Part shown: positions 1-5,472 of the stretch, one piece after another
Layout: each line of letters starts with the position of its first letter
How positions within the stretch are numbered: position 1 is the first letter of the stretch
Virus record (IMG/VR): IMGVR_UViG_3300014827_000026
Span: 1-20,266 of that record
DNA: 20,266 bases
Strand: one strand, 5' to 3'
Source: a virus
Program-made: the position numbers and the translations under genes
Notes under the pieces: generated by a model
Database searches by the model: none
Seen by the model: only the letters and a program-made list of their open reading frames with translations
What the model was told of the DNA's origin: nothing

Positions 1-499
1 GAGGCGGGGGGGGAGGTGGCGGAGCGCTGGGGGTGATCGAAGCCGTCAGAGACGATGGCGACGTCGAAGGGTTGGGAACGAACGTGTCGGATGCCCAATC
101 GATCACCAGGGGAGTGGTGGTGCTTTCCACCCAGCCGGTAGGCAAAGGGATTTCGACAATGAGCCCGGTGGCGTCGACGGTCGGCACGACGGCCGGATCA
201 TTCGACGTGACGATGAAGGTTGTTCCTGCGGGGAATTCCTCGCCGGCTGGAAGTGCTCCGGTGTAAACGAGAGTGTTGCCGCCTACGGTGTCAAGCATGG
301 TGATCTCCGTGAATCTGATGCGGGTTGGGGTTGCATGATGGTGGTGACGGTGCTTGCGGTGCCATTCTTTCTGGCATTCGAAGCACAGCATGGACGATGC
401 ACTGCGGCGGTGCTCCTTCGCGTCTTCCTCATTCATGGCCCGACGAAAGTCGTTGTGGCCACAGGAGAAGATGACGGCGATTTCAAAGTCTTCGATCAT
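1..499 (-). CDS. Partial phage protein: Cys/His cluster plus Ig/adhesion-like segment and Pro-rich tail
   Basis: This reading frame is open from an ATG at 499 to the left edge (166 codons, C-terminus missing). It starts 10 nt after the PAPS-reductase-like gene, behind a GAGTGAGGA-type ribosome site, so it belongs to the same transcript. The N-terminus has a possible metal site, C13-x-H15 with C39-x2-C42, followed by a His/Arg-rich stretch. From residue 68 (MLDTVGGN) the composition changes to Gly/Val/Thr/Pro-rich sequence that looks like a beta-sandwich, then Ser/Thr/Pro and a poly-Pro run at the edge. A second in-frame ATG at 298 has its own GGAG site, so the second half may be made separately, or two ancestral genes may have fused. 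I do not recognise the family. The open frame is certain; the function is not. Confidence 0.7.
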   Translation of the reverse strand, partial: MIEDFEIAVIFSCGHNDFRRAMNEEDAKEHRRSASSMLCFECQKEWHRKHRHHHHATPTRIRFTEITMLDTVGGNTLVYTGALPAGEEFPAGTTFIVTSNDPAVVPTVDATGLIVEIPLPTGWVESTTTPLVIDWASDTFVPNPSTSPSSLTASITPSAPPPPPPP

Positions 500-509
500 T
501 GTATGGTCC

Positions 510-1379
510 TCACTCGCACAAGCCGTATTTACTCTCGCAACTTGGCCTATCGAGTTCCTTTAGGATGTTGAATTGATAGCCGCCGTAGTCTGTTTTCGAC
601 CATTCAACAACCTCGTCTATCCAGTTGTGAATGCTGAGTTTACCTCTTCCATCGATGCGGGGTTTGATACCCGGCACGCATGGCGCAAAAAAAGTGCGGT
701 TGGTTGACTGTTCCCAACCCCGTACCTTGTCAATCATCTCGGGGGCGCGTCTAGCCCAGCTTGCGATGTCTTCCTTCCCGTTATTCACGCAAGGTGCACA
801 TCCTACCCGGCTAAATCCTAGCGAATACAGGTAGTTGATCGGCTCGCCTTTTACGCTCTCAAAGCATTGCGGCTTCAACCATTCGACCAATGGGCAGCGA
901 TATTCGCAGTCCAGCAATGTATCCCACCCCACCTCCGGCTGATCGGCTCGGTCTCCACTTTCTTCGCGGCGAACACCGCTGTAGCGCGTGAATTCCTCAT
1001 CACCCATATTCGATTCAATCCAGCGCACCATCGGATTGATCTTGAGTTTTTCGGTACAGAATTGAGCCGTCTTACTAGGGAAGCGCCCTTTGATCTTTGC
1101 CATCAATTCGAATGTCAGCGGCTCTTCGCTGCTCATCTGGTAGTGATTCTCGGCCCAGAGCGGCGTCTTCCACATATCCGCGAGGATCGGCTGCAACCTC
1201 ACTACATGATGAACAGTTCGGCTATATTCCTCGACGAATTCTGTCGTCAATGGGTGCTCATTCCCTCCCGCATCGGAGTTGAGGAGAATTACGTCCTCGG
1301 CGCGATATCGATTCAACACCCACCGCGCACACGCCTGAGAGTCAATACCCCCGCTAAATCCAACAATATGCTTAGACAT
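510..1379 (-). CDS. PAPS reductase-like PP-loop protein (phage type)
   Basis: 289 residues of the phosphoadenosine phosphosulfate reductase / PP-loop ATP pyrophosphatase superfamily. The PP-loop SGGIDS is at residues 9-14. A GVRREES motif near residue 135 is typical of the family. Cys residues follow at C194-x2-C197, C234 and the C-terminal C281/C288 (CESKYGLCE), an arrangement phage members share and which may bind an Fe-S cluster or metal. Family enzymes activate sulfate or transfer sulfur; relatives include DndC of DNA phosphorothioation. No other dnd gene is visible here, so the phage substrate is unknown. The start is an ATG behind AGGAAAGAG, 10 nt after a small membrane-protein gene. 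Family assignment is firm; the reaction is inferred. Confidence 0.85.
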   Translation of the reverse strand: MSKHIVGFSGGIDSQACARWVLNRYRAEDVILLNSDAGGNEHPLTTEFVEEYSRTVHHVVRLQPILADMWKTPLWAENHYQMSSEEPLTFELMAKIKGRFPSKTAQFCTEKLKINPMVRWIESNMGDEEFTRYSGVRREESGDRADQPEVGWDTLLDCEYRCPLVEWLKPQCFESVKGEPINYLYSLGFSRVGCAPCVNNGKEDIASWARRAPEMIDKVRGWEQSTNRTFFAPCVPGIKPRIDGRGKLSIHNWIDEVVEWSKTDYGGYQFNILKELDRPSCESKYGLCE

Positions 1380-1389
1380 AATCTCTTTC

Positions 1390-1569
1390 CTAGTGGCGAA
1401 ACAGTGTTGCGATCACAATCGCCGCGAAGAGGACGCCCCACCCGATAAAGGGTGAGATGTGCGCACGGCGGAAGGCGAGGGTTACTAAGCAGATGCCGAC
1501 GGCGATTATGATGTAGGCGGCAAACGCTGCGATGACGGCGAACGCCAGCGCGAAGATGAAGACCATCAT
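1390..1569 (-). CDS. Small two-helix membrane protein (59 aa)
   Basis: A 59-residue gene, easily missed because of its length. It opens with two consecutive Met codons that overlap the stop of the preceding gene in an ATGATG/TGA arrangement. Two hydrophobic segments (about residues 3-31 and 40-56) flank a short basic loop (RRAH), giving a predicted hairpin inner-membrane protein. Phages often encode such proteins as holins, spanin partners or superinfection-exclusion factors. There is no lysin next to it, so no role can be chosen. Its TAG stop lies within the ribosome binding region of the PAPS-reductase-like gene, so the two are probably translationally coupled. Confidence 0.65.
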   Translation of the reverse strand: MMVFIFALAFAVIAAFAAYIIIAVGICLVTLAFRRAHISPFIGWGVLFAAIVIATLFRH

Positions 1570-1859
1570 GATCCAACCTCCACACTCACCACTTCGCCCA
1601 GCCGCATTCCTGCAACCAGAAGATCCTCATCCGCAACCGCTTTGTAGCCGCGGCAGATGAAGTTGTAATCCCCGTTGCCAGCCTGCACCATGCCGTACTC
1701 ATGCTCGGGGTGCATCTTTTCAACCTCGGCCGCAACCTTGCCCAGGATGTCCGTTACGCCCGCTTCGACGAAGTGACGCTGCTTGCCCGCACGGAAGATG
1801 TAGACCTTGTGCTTGCGGTTGCCCGGCTCGAATATCTTGATGCGGATGCTCTTGGTCAT
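1566..1859 (-). CDS. Hypothetical phage protein (97 aa)
   Basis: Start chosen at the ATG at 1859 (MTKSIRIKIF) because it overlaps the upstream TGA in an ATGA junction; the frame is open further upstream but gives an unlikely His/Arg-rich extension. The protein alternates beta-type and charged segments (KVYIFRAGKQ, EYGMVQAGNGDYNF) and ends in a Val-rich strand, suggesting a compact alpha/beta fold. No catalytic motif is visible and I do not recognise the family. It lies in a run of five overlapping genes (2825 to 1390) that must be co-transcribed. Confidence 0.7.
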   Translation of the reverse strand: MTKSIRIKIFEPGNRKHKVYIFRAGKQRHFVEAGVTDILGKVAAEVEKMHPEHEYGMVQAGNGDYNFICRGYKAVADEDLLVAGMRLGEVVSVEVGS

Positions 1860-2374
1860 CAGTCCCTCCACTTTCCGAGGCTCTTTGCAATGTTCATGGT
1901 CGCCAGCGTGATGCTGCGCACCGTCGATACCGTGTTGGGGTTGGCACCGGGCCCTAGGTATGCCATGATCTTCGGGTGCTCCCAGTCGGGGTGCTCGATT
2001 ACGCATGCGCGGATGAGGTCGGTCCTGACGGGCGGGGGCTTGGGTGCGTCTTCCTCTTCATCGTCTTCCATCTGCGGTTCCACTTCTTCGACATGATCTG
2101 CGATGGGATACGTCCGGCTGGACCAGTCAATCTCGGGTCCATCCTCGGCAAACCCTTGGCACTTCAGATCCATCACCAGCCCGGAATTTATTCTCTGCGC
2201 AGCCGTGTTGCACCAGTCCTGCGCTCCCTTGCTCATGGCGTTCCAAACATTATCCGTCACCACGCTTGCGGCCATCACCAAGCGCGAGATGTAGACGCTT
2301 TCCGCCTCGCCTATCATCTGCGGTGCGAATGCGCCCGTTTGCGCCGCCCTCAAAAGCTCTTCGTAGATCGTCAT
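1859..2374 (-). CDS. Hypothetical phage protein with acidic linker and winged-helix-like C-terminus
   Basis: 171 residues in three parts. The N-terminus (1-70) is helical. The middle is very acidic and Pro-rich (about 90-115, with runs of D/E then KPPP). The C-terminus (about 116-171, VRTDLIRAC...LGKWRD) has the helix pattern of a small helix-turn-helix or winged-helix domain. ATGA overlaps on both sides (2371-2374 and 1859-1862) place it in a tight cotranscribed series. A DNA-binding or recruitment role is possible but only inferred from composition. Family not recognised. Confidence 0.7.
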   Translation of the reverse strand: MTIYEELLRAAQTGAFAPQMIGEAESVYISRLVMAASVVTDNVWNAMSKGAQDWCNTAAQRINSGLVMDLKCQGFAEDGPEIDWSSRTYPIADHVEEVEPQMEDDEEEDAPKPPPVRTDLIRACVIEHPDWEHPKIMAYLGPGANPNTVSTVRSITLATMNIAKSLGKWRD

Positions 2375-2646
2375 TCGGTTTCGCCTTCCTCTGCTATGGC
2401 CCGCGCCTCACGCTTCGCCTTGCGCTCTGCCCAGTACGGGTGATGCGCGCTGAACTCGCCTGCGATGATCGGGTCCGGCATCATCTCCTCGAAGAACTCG
2501 TAGGTGAATCGCGCGTCCAGGGGATGCCCGTTGCTTCCCATCCCGAACCTCTTGCACGCCGTGTAGAAGTTAGCCTTCACGCGCCCGTCATCATCCAAGA
2601 GCTGCACTTCTGTGTTCGCCGGCCAGAATACGAAGGCTATCGTCAT
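2371..2646 (-). CDS. Hypothetical phage protein (91 aa)
   Basis: 91 residues, joined to both neighbours by ATGA-type overlaps. The N-terminus is hydrophobic and strand-like (MTIAFVFWPA), then a charged turn, an aromatic/acidic helix (YEFFEEMMPD) and a highly charged C-terminal helix (ERKAKREARAIAEEGE). There is no signal peptide, cysteine cluster or enzymatic motif. I do not recognise the family. Being part of an unbroken overlapping series is the best evidence that it is real. Confidence 0.65.
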   Translation of the reverse strand: MTIAFVFWPANTEVQLLDDDGRVKANFYTACKRFGMGSNGHPLDARFTYEFFEEMMPDPIIAGEFSAHHPYWAERKAKREARAIAEEGETE

Positions 2647-2825
2647 CGCACATCCTCCAGCGCCGTCTTCAGTTTGCGAAACATATCCTTGTCCAACTCG
2701 TCAGGATCGATGTTGAACCCGTGCGGGCAGATGGTCTCGCCAGTCACCGCCTCGCGTAGTTCCGCCTTCTCCTGTTCGGAGAACCGAAGACGTATCTCTT
2801 GCCACTCAGAATCTCGTATCAGCAT
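2643..2825 (-). CDS. Hypothetical small phage protein (60 aa)
   Basis: The start is decided by the ribosome binding site: GGAGG lies 8 nt before the ATG at 2825 (MLIRDSEWQE). That GGAGG would fall inside the coding sequence if the upstream in-frame GTG at 2840 were used, so the shorter form is preferred. The product is 60 residues, mostly charged and helical, with no recognisable domain. It is the first gene after the hairpin at 2867-2898 and begins the leftward overlapping series that leads to the PAPS-reductase-like gene. Confidence 0.65.
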   Translation of the reverse strand: MLIRDSEWQEIRLRFSEQEKAELREAVTGETICPHGFNIDPDELDKDMFRKLKTALEDVR

Positions 2826-2866
2826 GGTTTGCGCCTCCACAGCGTTTTTACTTGTTTGAAGGGTTG

Positions 2867-2898
2867 AACCCGATGCGGGGGTTTGTCCGCATCGGGTT
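2867..2898. terminator. Perfect 12-bp hairpin after the Gly-rich gene, candidate terminator
   Basis: The arms AACCCGATGCGG (2867-2878) and CCGCATCGGGTT (2887-2898) are exact complements around an 8-nt loop. The hairpin lies 6 nt past the stop of the minus-strand Gly-rich gene, where a terminator would sit. The T-tail is better on the plus strand (TTTTC) than on the minus strand (TTCAACCC), so it may be a weak leftward terminator, an mRNA 3'-end stabiliser or a plus-strand terminator blocking antisense transcription. Confidence 0.55.
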
Positions 2899-2904
2899 TT
2901 CTAA

Positions 2905-3105
2905 TTAGCCGTCGCCGTAGCCGTCGCCGTAGCCGGAGCCGTAGCCGGAGCCGTAGCCGTCGCCGTAGCCGGAGCCGTCGCCGTAGCCGGAGCCGGAGCC
3001 GTCGCCGTCGCCGTCGCCGTAGCCGGAGCCGGAGCCGTCGCCGTCGCCGTAGCCGGAGCCGGAGCCGTCGCCGGAGCCGTCGCCGAGTTCTTCTACGCTT
3101 GCCAT
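2905..3105 (-). CDS. Gly-X dipeptide repeat protein (66 aa)
   Basis: After MASVEEL the whole protein is a (Gly-X)n repeat, with X being Asp, Ser or Tyr, to the last residue. Glycine at every second position with D/S/Y resembles low-complexity, disordered or Ca-binding glycine-rich segments. Small proteins of this kind commonly follow DUF6948-type genes in phages (from memory). The start lies inside the end of the DUF6948-type gene (13 nt overlap, different frame), about 9 nt after AAGGA. The Arg-rich products read from other frames of this region look artefactual. Function unknown. Confidence 0.6.
   Translation of the reverse strand: MASVEELGDGSGDGSGSGYGDGDGSGSGYGDGDGDGSGSGYGDGSGYGDGYGSGYGSGYGDGYGDG
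2908..3085. repeat. Degenerate hexamer tandem repeat encoding Gly-X
   Basis: About 30 units built from GCCGTC, GCCGTA and GCCGGA (plus strand), without spacers. The unit is a multiple of three, so length changes preserve the reading frame of the Gly-rich protein. The repeat could expand or contract by slippage. Confidence 0.9.
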
Positions 3106-3392
3106 ACCGGAACATCCTTGATTGAGGCTTCGCCAGCGGGCGATACATCGAGAATTTCAATCACTTGCATAATCTCGATGCGCGGCACCGCAACGGGAAA
3201 CTTGCAATCTTTGGGACGGCTAGTCCCTGATACAGCGAGCTGCGACAGTGATGCCGCACCCGCCCAATACCAAAGGCGACGCGCATCGCTCAGGACGGCT
3301 TCCTGCCCTACGCGAGATTCAAGGTTTCCAGCGAATACTCCCGCTGAATGGGTACGTGCGATCACGTACCTTCCTGCTTTCTTTGCTGCCAT
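3093..3392 (-). CDS. DUF6948-type phage protein
   Basis: Start taken at the ATG at 3392 (MAAKKAGRYVIARTHS), with a strong GGAGGAG site 3-4 nt upstream. The open frame extends further upstream but that part has no good site. The 99-residue product matches my memory of the DUF6948 family in siphophages: VIxRTxSAGVxxGxLxxR near residue 10, then a DARRLWYWAGAASLSQLA block around residues 34-51, then a VPRIEIMQVIEI segment. Its molecular role is not established. The next gene downstream is a Gly-X repeat protein, an association also seen in relatives. The assignment is from memory of the motif. Confidence 0.8.
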   Translation of the reverse strand: MAAKKAGRYVIARTHSAGVFAGNLESRVGQEAVLSDARRLWYWAGAASLSQLAVSGTSRPKDCKFPVAVPRIEIMQVIEILDVSPAGEASIKDVPVWQA

Positions 3393-3399
3393 TGCTCCT

Positions 3400-3428
3400 C
3401 CACATGCGCAATTCATTACCGCATGTGG
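3400..3428 (-). promoter_or_regulatory. 9-bp inverted repeat overlapping the ribosome binding site of the DUF6948-type gene
   Basis: CCACATGCG (3400-3408) and CGCATGTGG (3420-3428) are perfect complements around 11 nt. On the minus-strand transcript the 3' arm ends in the GG that begins the GGAGGAG ribosome site of the gene starting at 3392. The hairpin could limit ribosome access, or the DNA palindrome could be a repressor operator. Confidence 0.45.
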
Positions 3429-3504
3429 TTTATCAAAGCATAGGGTCGCTACCTTATCAAGCACTAAATGGGCTCTCCCTGTGGATATGTGTGTTACATT
3501 GGAC

Positions 3505-3766
3505 ATGTTCAGAGAGAGAACGCGGTCCTCCATTGCCCTCACCTTAGACGTGGGGGCTATTTTTGCACTATTCTCTTGCGCGAGTGGGGTTGCGTGTGGG
3601 ATATTGGTGACTCAGGCGCCCAACGTAGTCTCAGCCTGTTCCGCAGTACAAGGGTAGCGCGGAAGCCGAGGTCGTCGGCGATAGTGGCAAGACGGTATAT
3701 CACCACACAACGACCTATCCGTGGCAGCCGGGAGAGACCGGCAAGAATTCCTCGCCGCGCGGATGA
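3505..3766 (+). pseudogene. Possible small membrane-protein gene broken by a frameshift (weak)
   Basis: Two short plus-strand open frames overlap. The first (ATG at 3505, stop at 3657; also an in-frame ATG at 3487) encodes a basic N-terminus (MFRERTRSS) followed by a hydrophobic stretch. The second, in another frame, is open from 3629 to a TGA at 3766. It encodes a hydrophilic segment of natural-looking composition (QYKGSAEAEVVGDSGK, then YHHTTTYPWQPGE) but has no start codon. Joined by one frameshift in 3629-3657 they would form one protein of about 85-90 residues. No ribosome site is visible, so this may be chance. Confidence 0.2.
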
Positions 3767-3816
3767 TGTACTTGACCGGAGCTAGATGTGCAATGGTCGG
3801 GATCTAAGCGGGCTAC

Positions 3817-3891
3817 TCAGGGAGGCGATTCCCTGATGACTTCGGCTCCGTTCAAGACGAACGGGCAAAGTTTATGAGTGGACTCACTCAT
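3817..3891. other. Three consecutive hairpins, possible structured RNA
   Basis: There are three separate perfect stems within 75 nt. TCAGGGA/TCCCTGA (3817-3836) has a 6-nt loop, CCGTTC/GAACGG (3848-3864) has a 5-nt loop, and ATGAGTG/CACTCAT (3874-3891) has a 4-nt loop. None is followed by a T-run, so they are not intrinsic terminators. The spacing suggests a folded RNA or an array of protein sites upstream of the plus-strand gene at 4006. No known riboswitch or ribozyme core was recognised. Confidence 0.4.
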
Positions 3892-4005
3892 GAGAACCCG
3901 ATGTCAGGATAATCCGCTTCGGGAACCGGGTGGGAAAGCGTCGGGATCGGCATTGAGCCCGGCGCGCCATCGGTAACAGGCAACCCCAACTGATATCATC
4001 CATTC

Positions 4006-4305
4006 ATGGGTAAGGTCATCGACTTTGGCGGAATCAGCGTCGATACGCGCGATGCCAACCCATCCATCGAATGCCAGCACCTGAACATCCTGCTCGACCC
4101 CAACGGACAGATTGTGACATGCAGGACATGCGGTGCGCAGTTGACGCCGTGGTGGGCGCTCCTGATGCTGGTGAATCGCTACAGCGAGGCAACCAAAGCA
4201 CTCCTGGCGCTCAGACCACCACCGTCGGCGCTTCGGGTGACCGAAGTCCCTGCGATTCAAGTAGCGACGCAATCACCGCCTGAGCTGCCTCGTTCACCGG
4301 CGTAG
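4006..4305 (+). CDS. Small zinc-ribbon protein on the opposite strand
   Basis: 99 residues. A hydrophobic/acidic start (MGKVIDFGG) leads to C33-x-H35 and, after about 15 residues, C50-x2-C53 (ECQHLNILLD, VTCRTCGA), then an amphipathic helix (PWWALLMLVNRY). This pattern resembles single zinc-ribbon proteins that phages carry in early regions. It is the only plus-strand gene, apart from the intein nuclease, in the left 18 kb, and it lies next to the structured island. The Pro-rich C-terminus runs antisense for 95 bp into the end of the converging gene at 4211-4444. No clear ribosome site precedes the ATG. The motif is clear; expression is uncertain. Confidence 0.6.
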   Translation: MGKVIDFGGISVDTRDANPSIECQHLNILLDPNGQIVTCRTCGAQLTPWWALLMLVNRYSEATKALLALRPPPSALRVTEVPAIQVATQSPPELPRSPA

Positions 4306-4444
4306 TCAGCGTTTTGATGATTTCCCGAATCTCTTCTGTCGTATGAGGGTCGGTCTGGACGTTCTCAGGCACGTACACGCAGATATCGACATTGATGATG
4401 ATCGATGATTTTTGGAAAGCAACGCGCGCCTGGGGTGAAATCAC
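4211..4444 (-). CDS. Hypothetical phage protein (77 aa)
   Basis: Begins with an ATG overlapping the stop of the secreted-protein gene (ATGA at 4441-4444), so the two are cotranscribed. The 77 residues include a beta-type segment (IIINVDICVYVPE) and a helix (TEEIREIIKTL...EAAQAVIASLLE), ending in Pro/Val. No catalytic motif or signal peptide is visible. It is the last gene of the head-module transcript before the gene-poor island, and it converges with the zinc-ribbon gene at 4006. Family not recognised. Confidence 0.65.
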   Translation of the reverse strand: MISPQARVAFQKSSIIINVDICVYVPENVQTDPHTTEEIREIIKTLTTPVNEAAQAVIASLLESQGLRSPEAPTVVV

Positions 4445-5253
4445 TGGCTCCTGCCAATCACGAATACCGTCCTAAGTCCTCGCGTCTCGACTGCAGAAGT
4501 CGCATCGGCAAAGAACTGCACCTGCACGGATGTTGGAGCCGTCATCCCGAGCGCGGGACAGCCGTTTAGGCCAGGGGCTGCGATGTTGGGGATGAATGCC
4601 GTGCGTACAAATCCTCCCGGAGTACTACTGACAGCCGTCGTGGTCACAATGGCTGTGCTGTACGTCGGCGATCCTACAACCTGGTTGGCAACCACACACG
4701 CAGTTTGAACATCCATCACACTGTTGCCGGTCGTAGCTGTCGGGGTGTAGAAATCAAAATACATGCCCAGCGTCGTCCAGTATGGCGGCATGTCGAGAAC
4801 GGTGAAAGCGTATTGCGGGGACGATGGAATAGCCGCGAAGCTCAGATATCCGAGCCCGCTGGTAGCCGGGTTCACACTGCCAATCGTCGGAGCATTGGAG
4901 TTGTATACGGACCATATCCCTGAGAACGCTACGCTTCCGCTTGAAACACCCATTAGGTACGTGAGGTTGGTCAATGGCGGCGTCGACAATCCACCGCCCG
5001 TAACACTCGAAAATAAGGACCACCAGATGGAACCGGCGGTTCCGGGGACGTTGTTGAAGTTGCTCGAAAGACGCGAGATGTACAGCGACCCACCATAGCT
5101 CACGATCGATCCGGTGTAGTAGGTGGTGACGGGGTTGTAGGCGCCGTAGAACTCGGAAATTGGAATCGGAGGTGCAACCTGACCACTGGCCGTGATCGGA
5201 ACCGCAAGCGCCATGAACACGCACATGCACATCAGTTTCTTGATTCCCGGCAC
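4441..5253 (-). CDS. Signal-peptide protein with carbohydrate-binding-like N-terminal module
   Basis: GTG start at 5253 behind AGGAGG at 6-7 nt. Residues 1-24 form a signal peptide: basic KK, hydrophobic core MCMCVFMALAVPITA, and a likely cleavage at ASG-Q. Next comes a module of about 50 residues (ISEFYGAYNPVTTYYTGSIV, then YGGSLYISR...NNVPGT...WWSL). Its Y..G.IV.Y.G..Y......N.P......W pattern resembles chitin-binding CBM5/12 domains and similar repeats in secreted soil-bacterial proteins. The remainder (about 90-270) is Ser/Thr/Gly-rich and beta-type, like a virion surface or adhesin domain. A Sec signal is unusual in a gene of the head module. It may be a decoration protein, a cargo gene expressed in the host, or an envelope-modifying factor. 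The function is inferred. Confidence 0.75.
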   Translation of the reverse strand: MPGIKKLMCMCVFMALAVPITASGQVAPPIPISEFYGAYNPVTTYYTGSIVSYGGSLYISRLSSNFNNVPGTAGSIWWSLFSSVTGGGLSTPPLTNLTYLMGVSSGSVAFSGIWSVYNSNAPTIGSVNPATSGLGYLSFAAIPSSPQYAFTVLDMPPYWTTLGMYFDFYTPTATTGNSVMDVQTACVVANQVVGSPTYSTAIVTTTAVSSTPGGFVRTAFIPNIAAPGLNGCPALGMTAPTSVQVQFFADATSAVETRGLRTVFVIGRSQ

Positions 5254-5283
5254 TTTGAACCTCCTAGTGAAGCAATAGTGATT

Positions 5284-5472
5284 CTACAACTTGAACCCGT
5301 CGTGCCTGCGGAAGTATACGGGCTTGCCGTCCTCCCATTTGATGGTCGTTTCTCCGTAGAAGTGAGGGCCTACCAGCGCCGCTAACTGTGAGGCCGCACG
5401 ATAGACCGCATCCGCCACAGCCGGCATCGTCTCCGCCGCGTGCTCCTCTGTTCTCATTTGCTCAGTCGCCAT
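5284..5472 (-). CDS. Hypothetical small phage protein (62 aa)
   Basis: Lies directly after the head-protein gene, overlapping its end by 11 nt. The ATG at 5472 (MATEQMRTEE) follows AAGGGA; an alternative ATG lies at 5484 and another at 5457. The protein has an Ala-rich helix (VADAVYRAASQLAALV), then a short beta-type tail (HFYGETTIKWEDGKPVYFRR). No domain is recognised. Its place behind the head protein and ahead of the secreted protein puts it in the structural transcript. Confidence 0.6.
   Translation of the reverse strand: MATEQMRTEEHAAETMPAVADAVYRAASQLAALVGPHFYGETTIKWEDGKPVYFRRHDGFKL

Larger units (their letters stand above)
3393..4005. other. Gene-poor 613-nt island between leftward blocks
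   Basis: No convincing gene covers this stretch. It holds the upstream region of the DUF6948-type gene (inverted repeat at 3400-3428 and two TTGATAA direct repeats on the minus strand, in 3429-3460), two weak overlapping plus-strand open frames (3505-3657 and 3629-3766), and three consecutive hairpins (3817-3891). No tRNA-like T-loop sequence or CRISPR repeats are visible. In a window that is otherwise almost fully coding, a gap this size suggests a regulatory region, a non-coding RNA or a decayed gene. Confidence 0.6.

Noticed and set aside
867-1448. 193-codon plus-strand frame antisense to the PAPS-reductase-like gene
   Set aside because: Shadow of a well-supported gene; no domain pattern and no ribosome site.
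2908-3085. Tandem repeats that could suggest a CRISPR array
   Set aside because: The units are 6 nt with no unique spacers and encode a regular Gly-X protein; no cas genes are present.
2819-3160. Arg-rich and Arg/Ser-rich open frames across the hexamer repeat on both strands
   Set aside because: They are other-frame readings of the Gly-X repeat. The Gly-X frame has a plausible start after AAGGA and fits the overlap with the upstream gene.
3832-3866. CTGATGA followed by GACGAAC, resembling a hammerhead ribozyme core
   Set aside because: The required GAAA and third-stem geometry are absent; the nearby CCGTTC/GAACGG stem does not fit the core.
3600-3900. Possible tRNA or tmRNA in the gene-poor island
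   Set aside because: No GTTCRANTC T-loop with a matching acceptor stem could be found on either strand.
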